A stretch of DNA of 64,000 nt. Origin: Lentisphaerae bacterium GWF2_57_35 (lineage in GTDB: Bacteria > Verrucomicrobiota > Kiritimatiellia > CAIQIC01 > GWF2-57-35). The translations under genes and the position numbers were made by a program. The stretch covers positions 104,063-168,062 of the forward strand of contig MHBK01000001.1 in NCBI GenBank assembly GCA_001804865.1, in the 5' to 3' direction. Shown one piece after another: positions 35,380 through 44,554 of the stretch (position 1 is its first letter; each line of letters begins with the position of its first letter). The notes under the pieces were generated by a model. The model worked only from the letters and a program-made list of their open reading frames with translations, had not been told where the DNA came from and ran no database searches.

Positions 35380-37658
35380 AGTTCGGAAAAAACATGCTGG
35401 CCGGTTTCCGGTTCGGGCGCATCCTGACGCCGGCGCTTCTGTTTGCCTGGCTGGGACTGCTGGCCTGGGGGACGGTCGAACTCTATGTGCTGGCGATTCA
35501 GCGGGAGCCGGCCGAATCCAAAAAGGCGGCGCGCTTCTACCGGTACTACCTGCGCAGCGGCCGCGAAATGGCGCGCATCACCCGCTATGACCAGGCGGAA
35601 GCCTATTTCAAGGAAGCCCTGAAGCTGGCGTCCAGCCGGGAGGCGCGTTGCGAGGTAAGCTTCGATTTGGCCGATGCCTATTTGAACGATGCCCGCCTCC
35701 AGCCGACGCCCAATGCCTTGCTGGCGAGCCAGTATTTCGCGTCCTCGATCGAGTTGGATACGGACAGAACCCGCATGATGAAGGCTTATCTCGGCGTGAT
35801 CGGGGCCTCCGCGCTGCTGAACGATTTGAAGGCGGTCAACGAGGCTTGTCAGGAAACGCTGGCCTTGGCGACCAATCCGGTGGACCGGGCGGAATTCCTG
35901 CTGCATCAGATGGACGTGTATATGGAGATCGGGCAGTGGGCCGATCTGAATAAGCTCTATCCGGACATCGAGCCTTTCATGAAGGAGGGCATTTGGAAGG
36001 AACGGTTTGACTTCAAATGGGCGGCGGTCAACGAGCAAGTGCTGTTGAGAAAAGACTGGTTTGAGGAATATGCCAAGGCTCATCCCGAGCAGAAGCCCGA
36101 CGAGTTGCGTCGCGCCCTGCTGAAGGCGACCCTGGCCCAATTTCAGCAAATGGCCGATTCCGGCAACCCGAATATCCGGGACGAAAGCCTTTTTCGCATA
36201 GCCAGGCTCCTCAGCCATGAGGGGCAGTACCACGAAGCCGAATCGTACATTCAGGTGTTCCTGGACAACGAACCGTCCATTCATCTGGACGAAACCCTGC
36301 TGATCCTGACCCGCATGGCCCGTATCGAAGGCGAAACAAGAACGGCCGAAGACCTCATCTCGACGTTTCTAAAACGGTACCGGTTGAATACGCAAGCCTC
36401 CCAGGAGTTTTCGGCCGTCGTCGAACAGCTGGAAGCGAAAAAAATGTATGGCGACGCCTTGCGGCTGATCAGCCAGTACATCAACCTGCCGGCCGCGCAG
36501 GACCATCTGCCCAAGTTTGTTTCCAAGGCGGCGGAATTGGCGAACCGCCTCGGGCGTTACGACGAGGGCACCGCCTTTTTCAAGGAGCTGCTCAAGACCA
36601 ATCCGGATGCCAAAATCCTGGCGTCCGCGGTGCTGGACCAAGCCACGGCCTGCATGCAGCGCAACGATCTGTCCGAAGCCGACAAATGGCTGACATATTA
36701 CCTGAACCGGTTTCCCCACGACGCGAAGCGCGGGGACGCCCTGTTCAAGCTGTTCGAAATCAAGGTGCGCAGCAAGGCCTTTTCCACGGAAATCATGCTG
36801 GTCGGCACGGCGGCCCTGGAAGCCGATCCGTCGGATCCGCGCGCCGTGGACGCCCTGATCGTCATGGCCCGTTCGCTGGAGCAAATCGGGCTGCTTTCGC
36901 TGGCGCAGGCGCAGTACAGCAAGATCGGGTTGTTGAACATGACCGGCTCGTTGGACGAAAAGGACCGGCACGAGATGGGTTCCGTGGGCGGCGCCATGCT
37001 GGGCAACGCCCGCTGCCTGTACCGCATGGGGTCCTTCGTCAAGGCCGATCACTTGTTGCGCGAGCTGGTGAACAATTTCACGGTCGAACCAGTCCGGTCG
37101 GAAGCCGCCTACTGGTGGGCCAGCATGGCGCTGGACCGGCGGCAGACCGCCGAGGCCTCGCGCCGCCTGGCGCTGGCCAATCCCGAGCAGGCCCGTCCGG
37201 AAATCGCCGCCAAGATCCAGTTCGAGCGCAACCTGCTGGAAATCGCCGCCGGCGCCCAGGTGGCGGAAACCATCGACCGTCTGCTCAAGAAGCTTTCGGA
37301 TCTGCCGCCCGACGAGTATTCGGATTTCGTCCGGCGAGCCTATAAAGTTTATTTCGACAAGTTGTTCAACGAGCGGGATGTCGCTTCCATGCAGAAACTG
37401 CTGACCGCGGCGGCGACGGGCCCTCATGCCAAGGAATTGCCCTTGCGCGCATTTTTTCTGGAGTTGGCGCAAGTGGTGCTGGCCGATCAGGGCCCGCAGG
37501 CCTTCATTCAATGCCTGAAAGACAACGAACCCATTCTGAACGCGACCGGCGGTCCCGGGGTTACCGACAAGGATTACCTGTTGAGCACGGTCCAAAAAAT
37601 CGAGCAGTCGCGGTCGGCAGTGGAAAGTTTTATCCAGGGGAAGAAAGTGGGCGGTTGA
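35376..37658 (+). CDS. Membrane-anchored TPR protein
   Basis: 760 residues with one N-terminal membrane helix (about 17-40) followed by a long chain of TPR-like helix pairs through to the C-terminus (for example ARITRYDQAEAYFKEALKLA and NRLGRYDEGTAFFKELLKT). Its ATG overlaps the receiver-STAS stop codon. Such proteins act as scaffolds; the place between flagellar regulators suggests an envelope-bound assembly or stator-scaffold role, comparable in kind to PflA-like TPR proteins of other bacteria, though no homology is claimed. Confidence 0.7.
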   Translation: MKFGKNMLAGFRFGRILTPALLFAWLGLLAWGTVELYVLAIQREPAESKKAARFYRYYLRSGREMARITRYDQAEAYFKEALKLASSREARCEVSFDLADAYLNDARLQPTPNALLASQYFASSIELDTDRTRMMKAYLGVIGASALLNDLKAVNEACQETLALATNPVDRAEFLLHQMDVYMEIGQWADLNKLYPDIEPFMKEGIWKERFDFKWAAVNEQVLLRKDWFEEYAKAHPEQKPDELRRALLKATLAQFQQMADSGNPNIRDESLFRIARLLSHEGQYHEAESYIQVFLDNEPSIHLDETLLILTRMARIEGETRTAEDLISTFLKRYRLNTQASQEFSAVVEQLEAKKMYGDALRLISQYINLPAAQDHLPKFVSKAAELANRLGRYDEGTAFFKELLKTNPDAKILASAVLDQATACMQRNDLSEADKWLTYYLNRFPHDAKRGDALFKLFEIKVRSKAFSTEIMLVGTAALEADPSDPRAVDALIVMARSLEQIGLLSLAQAQYSKIGLLNMTGSLDEKDRHEMGSVGGAMLGNARCLYRMGSFVKADHLLRELVNNFTVEPVRSEAAYWWASMALDRRQTAEASRRLALANPEQARPEIAAKIQFERNLLEIAAGAQVAETIDRLLKKLSDLPPDEYSDFVRRAYKVYFDKLFNERDVASMQKLLTAAATGPHAKELPLRAFFLELAQVVLADQGPQAFIQCLKDNEPILNATGGPGVTDKDYLLSTVQKIEQSRSAVESFIQGKKVGG

Positions 37659-37678
37659 AGAGCAAACGAGGAGTTGCC

Positions 37679-38050
37679 ATGAGCGATCAAGAAATCATAG
37701 CCGTGTTGGTCAAGGAGCGGGAGCGTTGCCGCCAATTGGTGCAATTGTACCAAAGCCTTCGCGCCGCCCGCGACCAGGGCGCCTTGCCGGACCCGGAAGT
37801 TCTGCAGACGGCCAACCGGATTCTGACCCAGGTTTTGACCCATATCCGGGATCTGCCCCGGAAGCCCTCCACCTCCCTCGATACGGAAGACAACCGGCAG
37901 GAAGCCCGCCGGCTGCTGCGGGAGATCGGCGACTTGCTCGAACGCGCCATCGTAGCCGAACGGGAAACTCGCGAACGGGCGACACCCAAGCCGGCCCCGC
38001 CGGCCGGAGCGGTCATGAATCGGGCCATGAGGATGTACGCAGGAACATGA
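37679..38050 (+). CDS. FlgN-like small helical protein
   Basis: 123 residues, almost all helical, starting MSDQEIIAVLVKERERCRQL with a GAGGAG ribosome site. Size, helix pattern and position in a flagellar operon resemble FlgN/FliT-type export chaperones, but no diagnostic motif is present. Its stop overlaps the start of the histidine kinase (ATGA at 38047-38050). Confidence 0.45.
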   Translation: MSDQEIIAVLVKERERCRQLVQLYQSLRAARDQGALPDPEVLQTANRILTQVLTHIRDLPRKPSTSLDTEDNRQEARRLLREIGDLLERAIVAERETRERATPKPAPPAGAVMNRAMRMYAGT

Positions 38051-39336
38051 AAACCGAATACCACAACGTTTGCGAACAGAATGACGAAGCCGGGCGCCAG
38101 GGCATCAAGGCCATGGATACGCCCGAGGTGCTCTCGAGGATTCGAAGCGCCTTTGAATTGTTCGACAGCCAGAGCGCGCTGCTGCGATCCTCCTTCGAGA
38201 ATCTCAAGCAGGATCTGGCCAAGGCCAACGAGCAGCTCAACGTAAAAAACAAAGCCCTTTCGGGCAAAGTGGAAGAACTCCAGCAGATGTCGAGCCGGCT
38301 GCACTGCATCCTGGAAAGCCTGGCCGACGGCGTGCTGGTGGTGAACACCCAGCTGCACGTCGAGCGCTGCAACCCCGCCGCCGAAAATTTATTGAACCTG
38401 CCCCGCTCGTTTGTGGAAGGGCGTCCCTATGCGGACATCACCAACGGCCTGGGCAACGTCGAGAAACTGACCGTCGCCATCGAACAGGGCCGCACGGTGC
38501 TGGACGAGCAACGCAGCAGCGTGGACGCCCGCGGCCGCCGGACGATCGTCCTGGCCAGCGTCGCCCCAATCCGCTCGGCCACCGGAACGATCCTGGGCGC
38601 CGTGGAAGTCTTGCGCGACGTGACCCCCCTGCGCGCGTTGGAAGAGCGGGTGCAACACCAGAAGCGCATGGCCGCGCTGGGCGAAATGGCCGCCAGCGTC
38701 GCCCACGAAATCCGCAATCCGCTGGGCACCATCGAGGGCTTTGCGCGCCTGCTGAAGCACGATCTCGACCTGGCGGGGCAACCCGAGCATTCCCGGCTTT
38801 CGTCGAAGATTATCGAAGGCGCGCAAAACCTGAACTACGTGATCACCAATCTGCTGACCTATGCCCGGCCCATGCAACTGCAATACGAGACGTTCGAGGT
38901 CTCTACGCTGTTCAACAGCGTAAGCGACGTGCTGGCCGACGGCGCCGCGGTGCATGGCGTGAACCTTCAGCTCAACATGCCCGAGCCCCTGTTCCGCCTG
39001 AACGGCGACATCCGGCAACTGCGGCAGGTGTTGATCAATCTCGGGCGCAACGCCATCGATGCCTGCCCGAAAGGCGGGCACGTCTCGCTCGACGGAACCC
39101 TTCAGAAGAAGGACGTGCTTTTCACGGTTTCCGACGACGGCAGCGGCATCGCGCCGGAGGATTTATCGAGCATTTTCGATCCATTTTTTACCCGGAAAGA
39201 GGGCGGTACGGGGCTGGGTCTTTCCCTGAGCCATAAAATTGTGGGGGCTCACGGGGGAGAAATTCTGGTGAACAGCAAGCTGGACGCCGGAACGATCGTC
39301 AAAGTCGTACTCCCGCAACTTGGAGAAGGATCATGA
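38047..39336 (+). CDS. Cytoplasmic PAS histidine kinase of the flagellar cascade
   Basis: 429 residues: an N-terminal coiled coil (about 50-95), a PAS domain (about 95-200; ILESLADGVLVVNTQLHVER), HisKA (H220 in SVAHEIRNPLG) and HATPase (NLGRNAIDACP, SDDGSGIAPED, FFTRKEGGTGLGLSLS). No membrane helix is seen, so it senses an internal signal, as FlrB/FleS and FlgS-type kinases do. It is coupled by ATGA overlap to the sigma-54 activator downstream and probably phosphorylates it at D56. Confidence 0.88.
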   Translation: MKTEYHNVCEQNDEAGRQGIKAMDTPEVLSRIRSAFELFDSQSALLRSSFENLKQDLAKANEQLNVKNKALSGKVEELQQMSSRLHCILESLADGVLVVNTQLHVERCNPAAENLLNLPRSFVEGRPYADITNGLGNVEKLTVAIEQGRTVLDEQRSSVDARGRRTIVLASVAPIRSATGTILGAVEVLRDVTPLRALEERVQHQKRMAALGEMAASVAHEIRNPLGTIEGFARLLKHDLDLAGQPEHSRLSSKIIEGAQNLNYVITNLLTYARPMQLQYETFEVSTLFNSVSDVLADGAAVHGVNLQLNMPEPLFRLNGDIRQLRQVLINLGRNAIDACPKGGHVSLDGTLQKKDVLFTVSDDGSGIAPEDLSSIFDPFFTRKEGGTGLGLSLSHKIVGAHGGEILVNSKLDAGTIVKVVLPQLGEGS

Positions 39337-40730
39337 TCACAACGGTTGAAACAGCGCTGGTAATCGACGACGACGCCCTCATGCGGGAATTCATCGTGGA
39401 AACGCTTCGTCGCAACGGCATTGCCGTGACGGAAACAAGCAACGGGCTTGACGCCAAGCGCATGCTGGAAGAACGCCAGTTCGACATGGCCTTCATCGAT
39501 TTGAAGATGCCGGGCCTGGACGGCATGCAAATTTTGAAGTTCATGAAAACGAGCCATATCGGTACGCTGCCCGTGATCATCACGGCCTTCGGCACCGTCG
39601 AAAAGGCGGTCGAGGCAATGCGCAACGGGGCCTACGACTTTCTCATGAAGCCGTTCTCGCCGGAGCAGGTGGAAATCATCGTCAACCGGGCCAAGGACTG
39701 GGCCGGCTTGCAGGCGCAGAACACGTATTTGAAGGAAGAACTCGGCTGGATTCTGCCGCACGGGCGGCAAATGGTGGGCCAATCGGCGTCGATCTGCAAA
39801 CTGATGAAGGACGTCAAGCAAGTGGCCGCCTCCAACTCGACCGTGCTGGTCACCGGCGAAAGCGGCACCGGCAAGGAACTGGTGGCCCTGGCCATTCATT
39901 CGTTGAGCGAGCGGAGCAGCCAGCCGTTCATTCGCATGAACTGCGCGGCGGTGCCGGACGCCCTGATGGACAGCGAATTGTTCGGCCACGAAAAAGGCTC
40001 GTTCACCAGCGCCGTCACGCGGCGCATCGGGCGGTTCGAGCTGGCGCATCACGGGACCCTGCTGCTGGACGAAATCAGCGAGATGAACGTCGGCGTGCAG
40101 GCCAAACTCCTGCGCGTGCTCCAGGAACACGAATTCGAGCGCGTCGGCGGAAGCAATACCATCCATACCGACTGCCGCCTGATCGCGACGACCAACCGCA
40201 ACCTGAAAGAGCAAGTCGACAAAGGCGCCTTCCGGCAGGATCTTTATTACCGCCTGAACGTCGTGCCCATCGTGGCTCCGCCCCTGCGCGACCGCCCCGA
40301 GGATATTCCCTTGCTCGTCAAGGCCTTCATCCAGCGCTTTTCGCAGAATCGCGGCAAGAACGCGCCCGTGATCTCGCTGTCCGATGAGGCGATGGCCGGT
40401 TTACAGCGCTATCCCTGGCCCGGCAACGTGCGGGAACTCGAGAATCTCATCGAACGGCTATGCGTAATGGAGCAGGGGACGGAGGTCGGCATCGAGAAGC
40501 TGCCCATGGACGGCCATTCGCTGCCGGCGGCGGTCGCCGCCGAAAGCGACGGACCCTCCGATGCCATGTTCAGCATTCCCGACATCGAACATCGGACCAT
40601 CCTGCGCGCCTTGAAGGCCACCGGCGGAAACCGCCGCCGCAGCGCCGAACTGCTGGGCATCAGCATCCGGACCCTGCGGAACAAACTCAACCTCTATCGA
40701 GCCACCAGCCGGATGCCGGAAGACATCTAA
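39333..40730 (+). CDS. Flagellar sigma-54 activator (NtrC/FlrC-type)
   Basis: 465 residues: receiver domain (D56 in MAFIDLKMPG), AAA+ domain (Walker A GESGTGKE at 175-182, LLLDEISEM as Walker B, YYRLNVVPI) and a Fis-type helix-turn-helix (about 415-455, GGNRRRSAELLGISIRTLRN cited in part as RRRSAELLGISIRTLRN). The sigma-54 contact loop reads GSFTSA (222-227), unlike the canonical GAFTGA. A sigma-54-type promoter lies just after its stop codon, ahead of flgB, which is the likely target. The setting equals FlrBC, FleSR or FlgSR control of middle flagellar genes. Confidence 0.9.
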   Translation: MITTVETALVIDDDALMREFIVETLRRNGIAVTETSNGLDAKRMLEERQFDMAFIDLKMPGLDGMQILKFMKTSHIGTLPVIITAFGTVEKAVEAMRNGAYDFLMKPFSPEQVEIIVNRAKDWAGLQAQNTYLKEELGWILPHGRQMVGQSASICKLMKDVKQVAASNSTVLVTGESGTGKELVALAIHSLSERSSQPFIRMNCAAVPDALMDSELFGHEKGSFTSAVTRRIGRFELAHHGTLLLDEISEMNVGVQAKLLRVLQEHEFERVGGSNTIHTDCRLIATTNRNLKEQVDKGAFRQDLYYRLNVVPIVAPPLRDRPEDIPLLVKAFIQRFSQNRGKNAPVISLSDEAMAGLQRYPWPGNVRELENLIERLCVMEQGTEVGIEKLPMDGHSLPAAVAAESDGPSDAMFSIPDIEHRTILRALKATGGNRRRSAELLGISIRTLRNKLNLYRATSRMPEDI

Positions 40731-40738
40731 GAGGGTCA

Positions 40739-40754
40739 TGGCATGAGCGATGCT
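40739..40754 (+). promoter_or_regulatory. Sigma-54-type promoter of the flgB operon
   Basis: TGGCAT-N6-TGCT places GG (40740-40741) and GC (40752-40753) exactly 12 bases apart, as in -24/-12 promoters. Initiation would be near 40765, 17 bases before the flgB ATG and upstream of its AGGCGG ribosome site. Confidence 0.7.
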
Positions 40755-40781
40755 ATCTCTTAAGCGGATAGGCGGTTCATT

Positions 40782-41132
40782 ATGAACGAAACCTTACAAG
40801 TACTGGATAAGTTGCTCGATGTTTCCGCGTTGCGGCAGCGCGTGTTGGCGAACAATATCGCCAACATCAACACGCCGGGCTTTAAACGCGAGGATGTGAC
40901 CTTCCGCGATGCGTTCAAGGAGGCCATCGAATCGGGCAGTCGGCAGAAGATCGAAGCCGTACAGCCCGAGGTTGAAAAAGATATGACCGCGCCGTCCCGG
41001 CCCGATGGAAACACGGTTTCCATGCAGGACGAAATGGCGGCGATGACGGAAAACGGCCTGCTGTACACGCTGGCGACCAAGTTGGCGAGCGCCAAGTACA
41101 GCCGATTGCACGCCGTGATCAAGAGTCGATAA
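40782..41132 (+). CDS. flgB: Flagellar basal-body rod protein FlgB
   Basis: 116 residues with the rod-family N-terminal motif LANNIANINTPGFKREDVTF and a C-terminal amphipathic helix. It forms part of the proximal rod in the periplasm and is exported by the flagellar type III apparatus. It is the first gene of the long flagellar block and lies directly after a sigma-54-type promoter. Slightly shorter than enteric FlgB (about 138). Confidence 0.93.
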   Translation: MNETLQVLDKLLDVSALRQRVLANNIANINTPGFKREDVTFRDAFKEAIESGSRQKIEAVQPEVEKDMTAPSRPDGNTVSMQDEMAAMTENGLLYTLATKLASAKYSRLHAVIKSR

Positions 41133-41158
41133 AGATTTAAGATGAAGGAGCTGCGACC

Positions 41159-41596
41159 ATGTCCGATTTTTCACTGATACCGGCCTTGCAAATCAGCGCC
41201 AGCGGCCTGAATGCGGAAGGCCGCCGGATGGAGGTCATTGCCAATAACGTGGCCAATGCCCAGACCACCCGCGGCGAAGACGGCAAGGTTTTCCGGCGAA
41301 AAGAGGTCGTATTTGCCGCCCGCCTGGCCTCGGAGCTCGGCGCCGGCAACCAGGCGGACAGCGAACTTAAGGGAGTGGAAATCAAGGGCATTGTGGACGA
41401 CCAGCGTCCGCTCAAGCGCATTTTCCGGCCGGGTCACCCGGATGCGGACAAAGAGGGTTATGTCGCGCTGCCCAACATCAATCCGGTCGAAGAAATGGTG
41501 GATATGATGAGCGCCTCGCGGGCGTACGAAGCGAATCTGGCGGCCATGAAATCGTCCCGTACGATGGCTAGCGCGGCGATCGATATTTTGAAATAG
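41159..41596 (+). CDS. flgC: Flagellar basal-body rod protein FlgC
   Basis: 145 residues: MEVIANNVANAQTTRGEDGKVFRRKEVVF near the N-terminus (VIANNVANAQTTR is the rod signature), GYVALPNINPVEEMVDMMSASRAYEANL near the C-terminus, typical of FlgC. Proximal rod subunit. AAGGAG precedes the ATG; 26 bases separate it from flgB. Confidence 0.95.
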   Translation: MSDFSLIPALQISASGLNAEGRRMEVIANNVANAQTTRGEDGKVFRRKEVVFAARLASELGAGNQADSELKGVEIKGIVDDQRPLKRIFRPGHPDADKEGYVALPNINPVEEMVDMMSASRAYEANLAAMKSSRTMASAAIDILK

Positions 41597-41615
41597 TATT
41601 TAAGCGGAGAACATC

Positions 41616-41933
41616 GTGAATCCGATCGAAAACAACATAAGCATTGGGTTGGAAAAAACGGGGTTGCTGCCCCAAAAAGACGGCGGAGGCCTGGGCCAGG
41701 CCGCCGGAACGGAAGCCTCCTTTCAGGATGTGCTCCGGGGCCTGGTCGACAAGGTCGATTCCCTGCAAAAGGACGCCGACGCCTCCATCAAGGGCCTGGC
41801 GACGGGCGAAACCACCAATATTCACGACGTGACCATGAAGCTCGAAGAAGCCGGCGTGGCGTTCGAGTTGATGATGGAAATTCGCAATAAGTTGCTGGAC
41901 GCCTATCAGGAAGTCATGAAGATGCAGCCGTAA
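41616..41933 (+). CDS. fliE: Flagellar hook-basal body complex protein FliE
   Basis: 105 residues with the conserved FliE C-terminal half: ASIKGLATGETTNIHDV and KLEEAGVAFELMMEIRNKLLDAYQEVMKM (cited in part as FELMMEIRNKLLDAYQE). FliE joins the MS ring to the rod. The start is GTG at 41616, supported by CGGAGA upstream. Order flgB-flgC-fliE-fliF is the classical one. Confidence 0.94.
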   Translation: MNPIENNISIGLEKTGLLPQKDGGGLGQAAGTEASFQDVLRGLVDKVDSLQKDADASIKGLATGETTNIHDVTMKLEEAGVAFELMMEIRNKLLDAYQEVMKMQP

Positions 41934-41948
41934 TCGAGGAGCCCTGTC

Positions 41949-43511
41949 ATGCCCAATTCACTCAGCCTGCTCGCAACGCAACTCAAGGAAATCTGGCGGC
42001 ATTTCGGGGTCAATCAAAAGTTCAGCGTGATCGTCGGCCTGATTATCATCGCCGCCTCCATCGGCGGCGTGCTCTACTGGAGCTCGCGCCCCGATTTTCA
42101 ACTGCTCTATTCGGGGTTGTCCCTGAAGGATGCCTCGTCCGTCCGCGAACAACTCTCCGACGAAAAAATTCCCTATCAGCTCAAGGATTCCGGCCGTACG
42201 ATTCTGGTGCCCGCCCAGGACGTCTACCGGGGCCGCCTCCTGCTGGCCGCCCAGGGCCTGCCCAAGGATAATTCCACGGGCTTCGAACTCTTCGAACAAC
42301 CCAAGTTCGGGTTGACGGATTTTGCCCAGCAAGTGAACTATCAGCGCGCCCTGCAAGGGGAGCTGGAACGGACCATCATGACCATGAGCGGCATCGAGGC
42401 CGCCCGCGTGATGCTCGTGCTGCCGAAGGAACGGCTGTTTTCGACCGAGGACGAGAAGAAAGCCTCGGCCTCGATTCTCCTGACGTTGTCGGGAGGCGCT
42501 TCCCTGGCGCCCGGACAAGTCCAAAGCATCGCCCAGTTGGTCGGCAGCTCGGTGCCCGGCCTGGACCCGGCCGCCATTACCATCACCGACCAGCGCGGCC
42601 AGTTGCTCAGCCAGCGGTCCGGCGCTTCGGACGACCAATCCCAGCAAGCCGGCGATCAGCTCGCCATGCAGTCGAAACTCGAAGCGCTCCTGGCGCAAAA
42701 AGCCCAGGACATGCTCGACAAGGCCATGGGCCCGGGTCGCTCCATTGTCCGCGTCAATGCCGTGCTGGATTTCAGCAAGATCGAACGCCGCTCGGAACAG
42801 TACGACGCGGAAGGCCGGGTGGTCCGCAGCGAAGCGATCGAATCCGAAAGCAGCAGCTCTCCGGCCGGCAACGGCGGCGGCGTGGCGGGCGTGGTGGCCA
42901 ATGTGCCGGTCGGCAGCCCGTCGAGCGGCACCGTCGAGCAGGAAATGAGCCGCAGCAAGAAAGAAAACGTTCGCACGGAATACGCCATTCCGAGCGAGGT
43001 CGAAATGGTCACGCGCAACGGCGCGCAACTGGCGAATTTGTCGGTCTCCGTCTGCGTGGCCAAAGGCGAAGAGCCCCGGACCGAGGCGGAACTCAAGAAG
43101 ATCGAGCAGATGGTCAAAAGCTCGGTGGGCTTTACGGACTCCGAAACGCGCAAGGATCTCATCGACGTCAGCGAAATGGTGTTTGCTCCGCCCGCACTTC
43201 CTCCGTCCATTCCATGGTATCAAACCTTGCCGATCCGTTGGGATTCGCTGGGCCGCGGCATTGTCGCCGCCTTGTTGGTCTTCATTGTCTATCGGCTGAG
43301 CCGCCGCGTGATCGCCGGTTTGGTGGTTCGCCGCGAAGATGCGGGAGTGCCGGTCCAGTCGTTGACCGATGAGTACGGCCGGCCCGGAGCGCGCGGTTTC
43401 AAAGGCGAACCCGGCTCGCTGGACGCCAATTTGGACGAAATTACGCAGATTGCGGAGCAGAATCCCAAGGCCATAGCGGCCTGGATTTCGAGCATTGCCA
43501 AACCGAGTTAA
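41949..43511 (+). CDS. fliF: Flagellar MS-ring protein FliF
   Basis: 520 residues: membrane helix about 27-47, ring-building motifs (LLYSGLSLKDAS, IPYQLKDSGRTILVPA, NYQRALQGELERTI, VMLVLPKERLF), a second membrane helix about 430-450 and a C-terminal FliG-binding tail ending AIAAWISSIAKPS. Forms the inner-membrane ring on which the rotor and export gate assemble. Length is near the usual 530-570. Confidence 0.96.
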   Translation: MPNSLSLLATQLKEIWRHFGVNQKFSVIVGLIIIAASIGGVLYWSSRPDFQLLYSGLSLKDASSVREQLSDEKIPYQLKDSGRTILVPAQDVYRGRLLLAAQGLPKDNSTGFELFEQPKFGLTDFAQQVNYQRALQGELERTIMTMSGIEAARVMLVLPKERLFSTEDEKKASASILLTLSGGASLAPGQVQSIAQLVGSSVPGLDPAAITITDQRGQLLSQRSGASDDQSQQAGDQLAMQSKLEALLAQKAQDMLDKAMGPGRSIVRVNAVLDFSKIERRSEQYDAEGRVVRSEAIESESSSSPAGNGGGVAGVVANVPVGSPSSGTVEQEMSRSKKENVRTEYAIPSEVEMVTRNGAQLANLSVSVCVAKGEEPRTEAELKKIEQMVKSSVGFTDSETRKDLIDVSEMVFAPPALPPSIPWYQTLPIRWDSLGRGIVAALLVFIVYRLSRRVIAGLVVRREDAGVPVQSLTDEYGRPGARGFKGEPGSLDANLDEITQIAEQNPKAIAAWISSIAKPS

Positions 43512-43540
43512 GCTGGAGTTGGACGCGGGGAAATTGAACG

Positions 43541-44554
43541 ATGGAACATCCCTTGGCCATAAAAAAAGAGCTGTCGCCGGAGGAGAAGATCGCGGTATTG
43601 ATCGCGAGTCTCGACCAGGCCGTCTCGGCCTCCATTCTCCAGCAGTTGGAGCCGCGCGTCATGGTGAAGGTGGTTAACGCGATCAAGAAGCTGGGCGTGG
43701 TGCCCGGCCCGGTGCGCGACAAGGCCATTGCCGAATGTCTTTCCGAAATCCGCGAAATGGGGCACGCCGTGCAGGGCGACGAATCGATGGTGACGACGCT
43801 GCTGAACCAGGCCGTCGGCGAGAAAAAAGCCGCGGCCATGCTTTCCGAAAACCGCACCGAAGAGGGCGGAGAGGCCTTTGCCGGCATGGCCCAGATGGGG
43901 CCGGAGCAGATTGCCGGGCTGATTTCGAAGGAGCAAGCCGGCGTCATTGCCCTGGTGCTGCGCCACCTGCCGAGCAGCCTGTCGTCCGAGGTTATGGAAG
44001 TGCTGCCGAGTGAAACCCGCCGCCGGGTCATCGTTTTTATGTGCACGGCCGAGACGCCGTCCGAAGAAGTCGTTTCCCGGGTAGAGGCGCACCTGAGCGC
44101 CAAGACCGGCCCCACCAAGAAGAAAAAAGCCAGCGAAGGCGACAAACTCGATGCGGTCACCGGCATCATCCAGCACGCCAAGAGTTCGGTCGAAGAAGAT
44201 CTGCTGGCCGCCATCGAGGAAAAATCCGAAGTCCTGGCCAACGCCATTCGCGACCGGCTGTTCACTTTCGAGGATATCGTCAAACTCAGCGACGTGGCCA
44301 TGCGGCGCGTCATGCAGGAAATCGATATGGGCGTGCTGGCCATCGCCCTGCGCAACGGAAATGCCGAGCTGAAGGACAAATTCTTCGGCAACATGTCCAA
44401 GCGCGCGGCGGAAGGCCTCAAGGAAGAAATGGATTATGCGCAGAAGGTGCGTTTGACCGACGTGGAAGCCAAGCAGCGGGAAATCGTCAACACGGTTCGC
44501 GCGCTGGCCGGCCAGGGTCAAATCTCCATCGGCAGCGAGGACGAATATGTCTAG
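43541..44554 (+). CDS. fliG: Flagellar rotor switch protein FliG
   Basis: 337 residues in three armadillo-like parts. The middle holds SKEQAGVIALVLRHLP, a diverged EHPQ-type motif. The C-terminal torque domain has FTFEDIVKLSDVAMRRVMQE and MSKRAAEGLKEEMD, with the charged torque helix residues that meet MotA. FliG converts stator movement to rotation. A Lys-rich linker (KTGPTKKKKASEGDK) between middle and C-terminal domains is longer than common. Overlaps fliH by 8 bases. Confidence 0.95.
   Translation: MEHPLAIKKELSPEEKIAVLIASLDQAVSASILQQLEPRVMVKVVNAIKKLGVVPGPVRDKAIAECLSEIREMGHAVQGDESMVTTLLNQAVGEKKAAAMLSENRTEEGGEAFAGMAQMGPEQIAGLISKEQAGVIALVLRHLPSSLSSEVMEVLPSETRRRVIVFMCTAETPSEEVVSRVEAHLSAKTGPTKKKKASEGDKLDAVTGIIQHAKSSVEEDLLAAIEEKSEVLANAIRDRLFTFEDIVKLSDVAMRRVMQEIDMGVLAIALRNGNAELKDKFFGNMSKRAAEGLKEEMDYAQKVRLTDVEAKQREIVNTVRALAGQGQISIGSEDEYV

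Noticed and set aside
41958..43223. 421-codon minus-strand frame opposite fliF
   Set aside because: Shadow frame; fliF is complete on the plus strand with correct neighbours.
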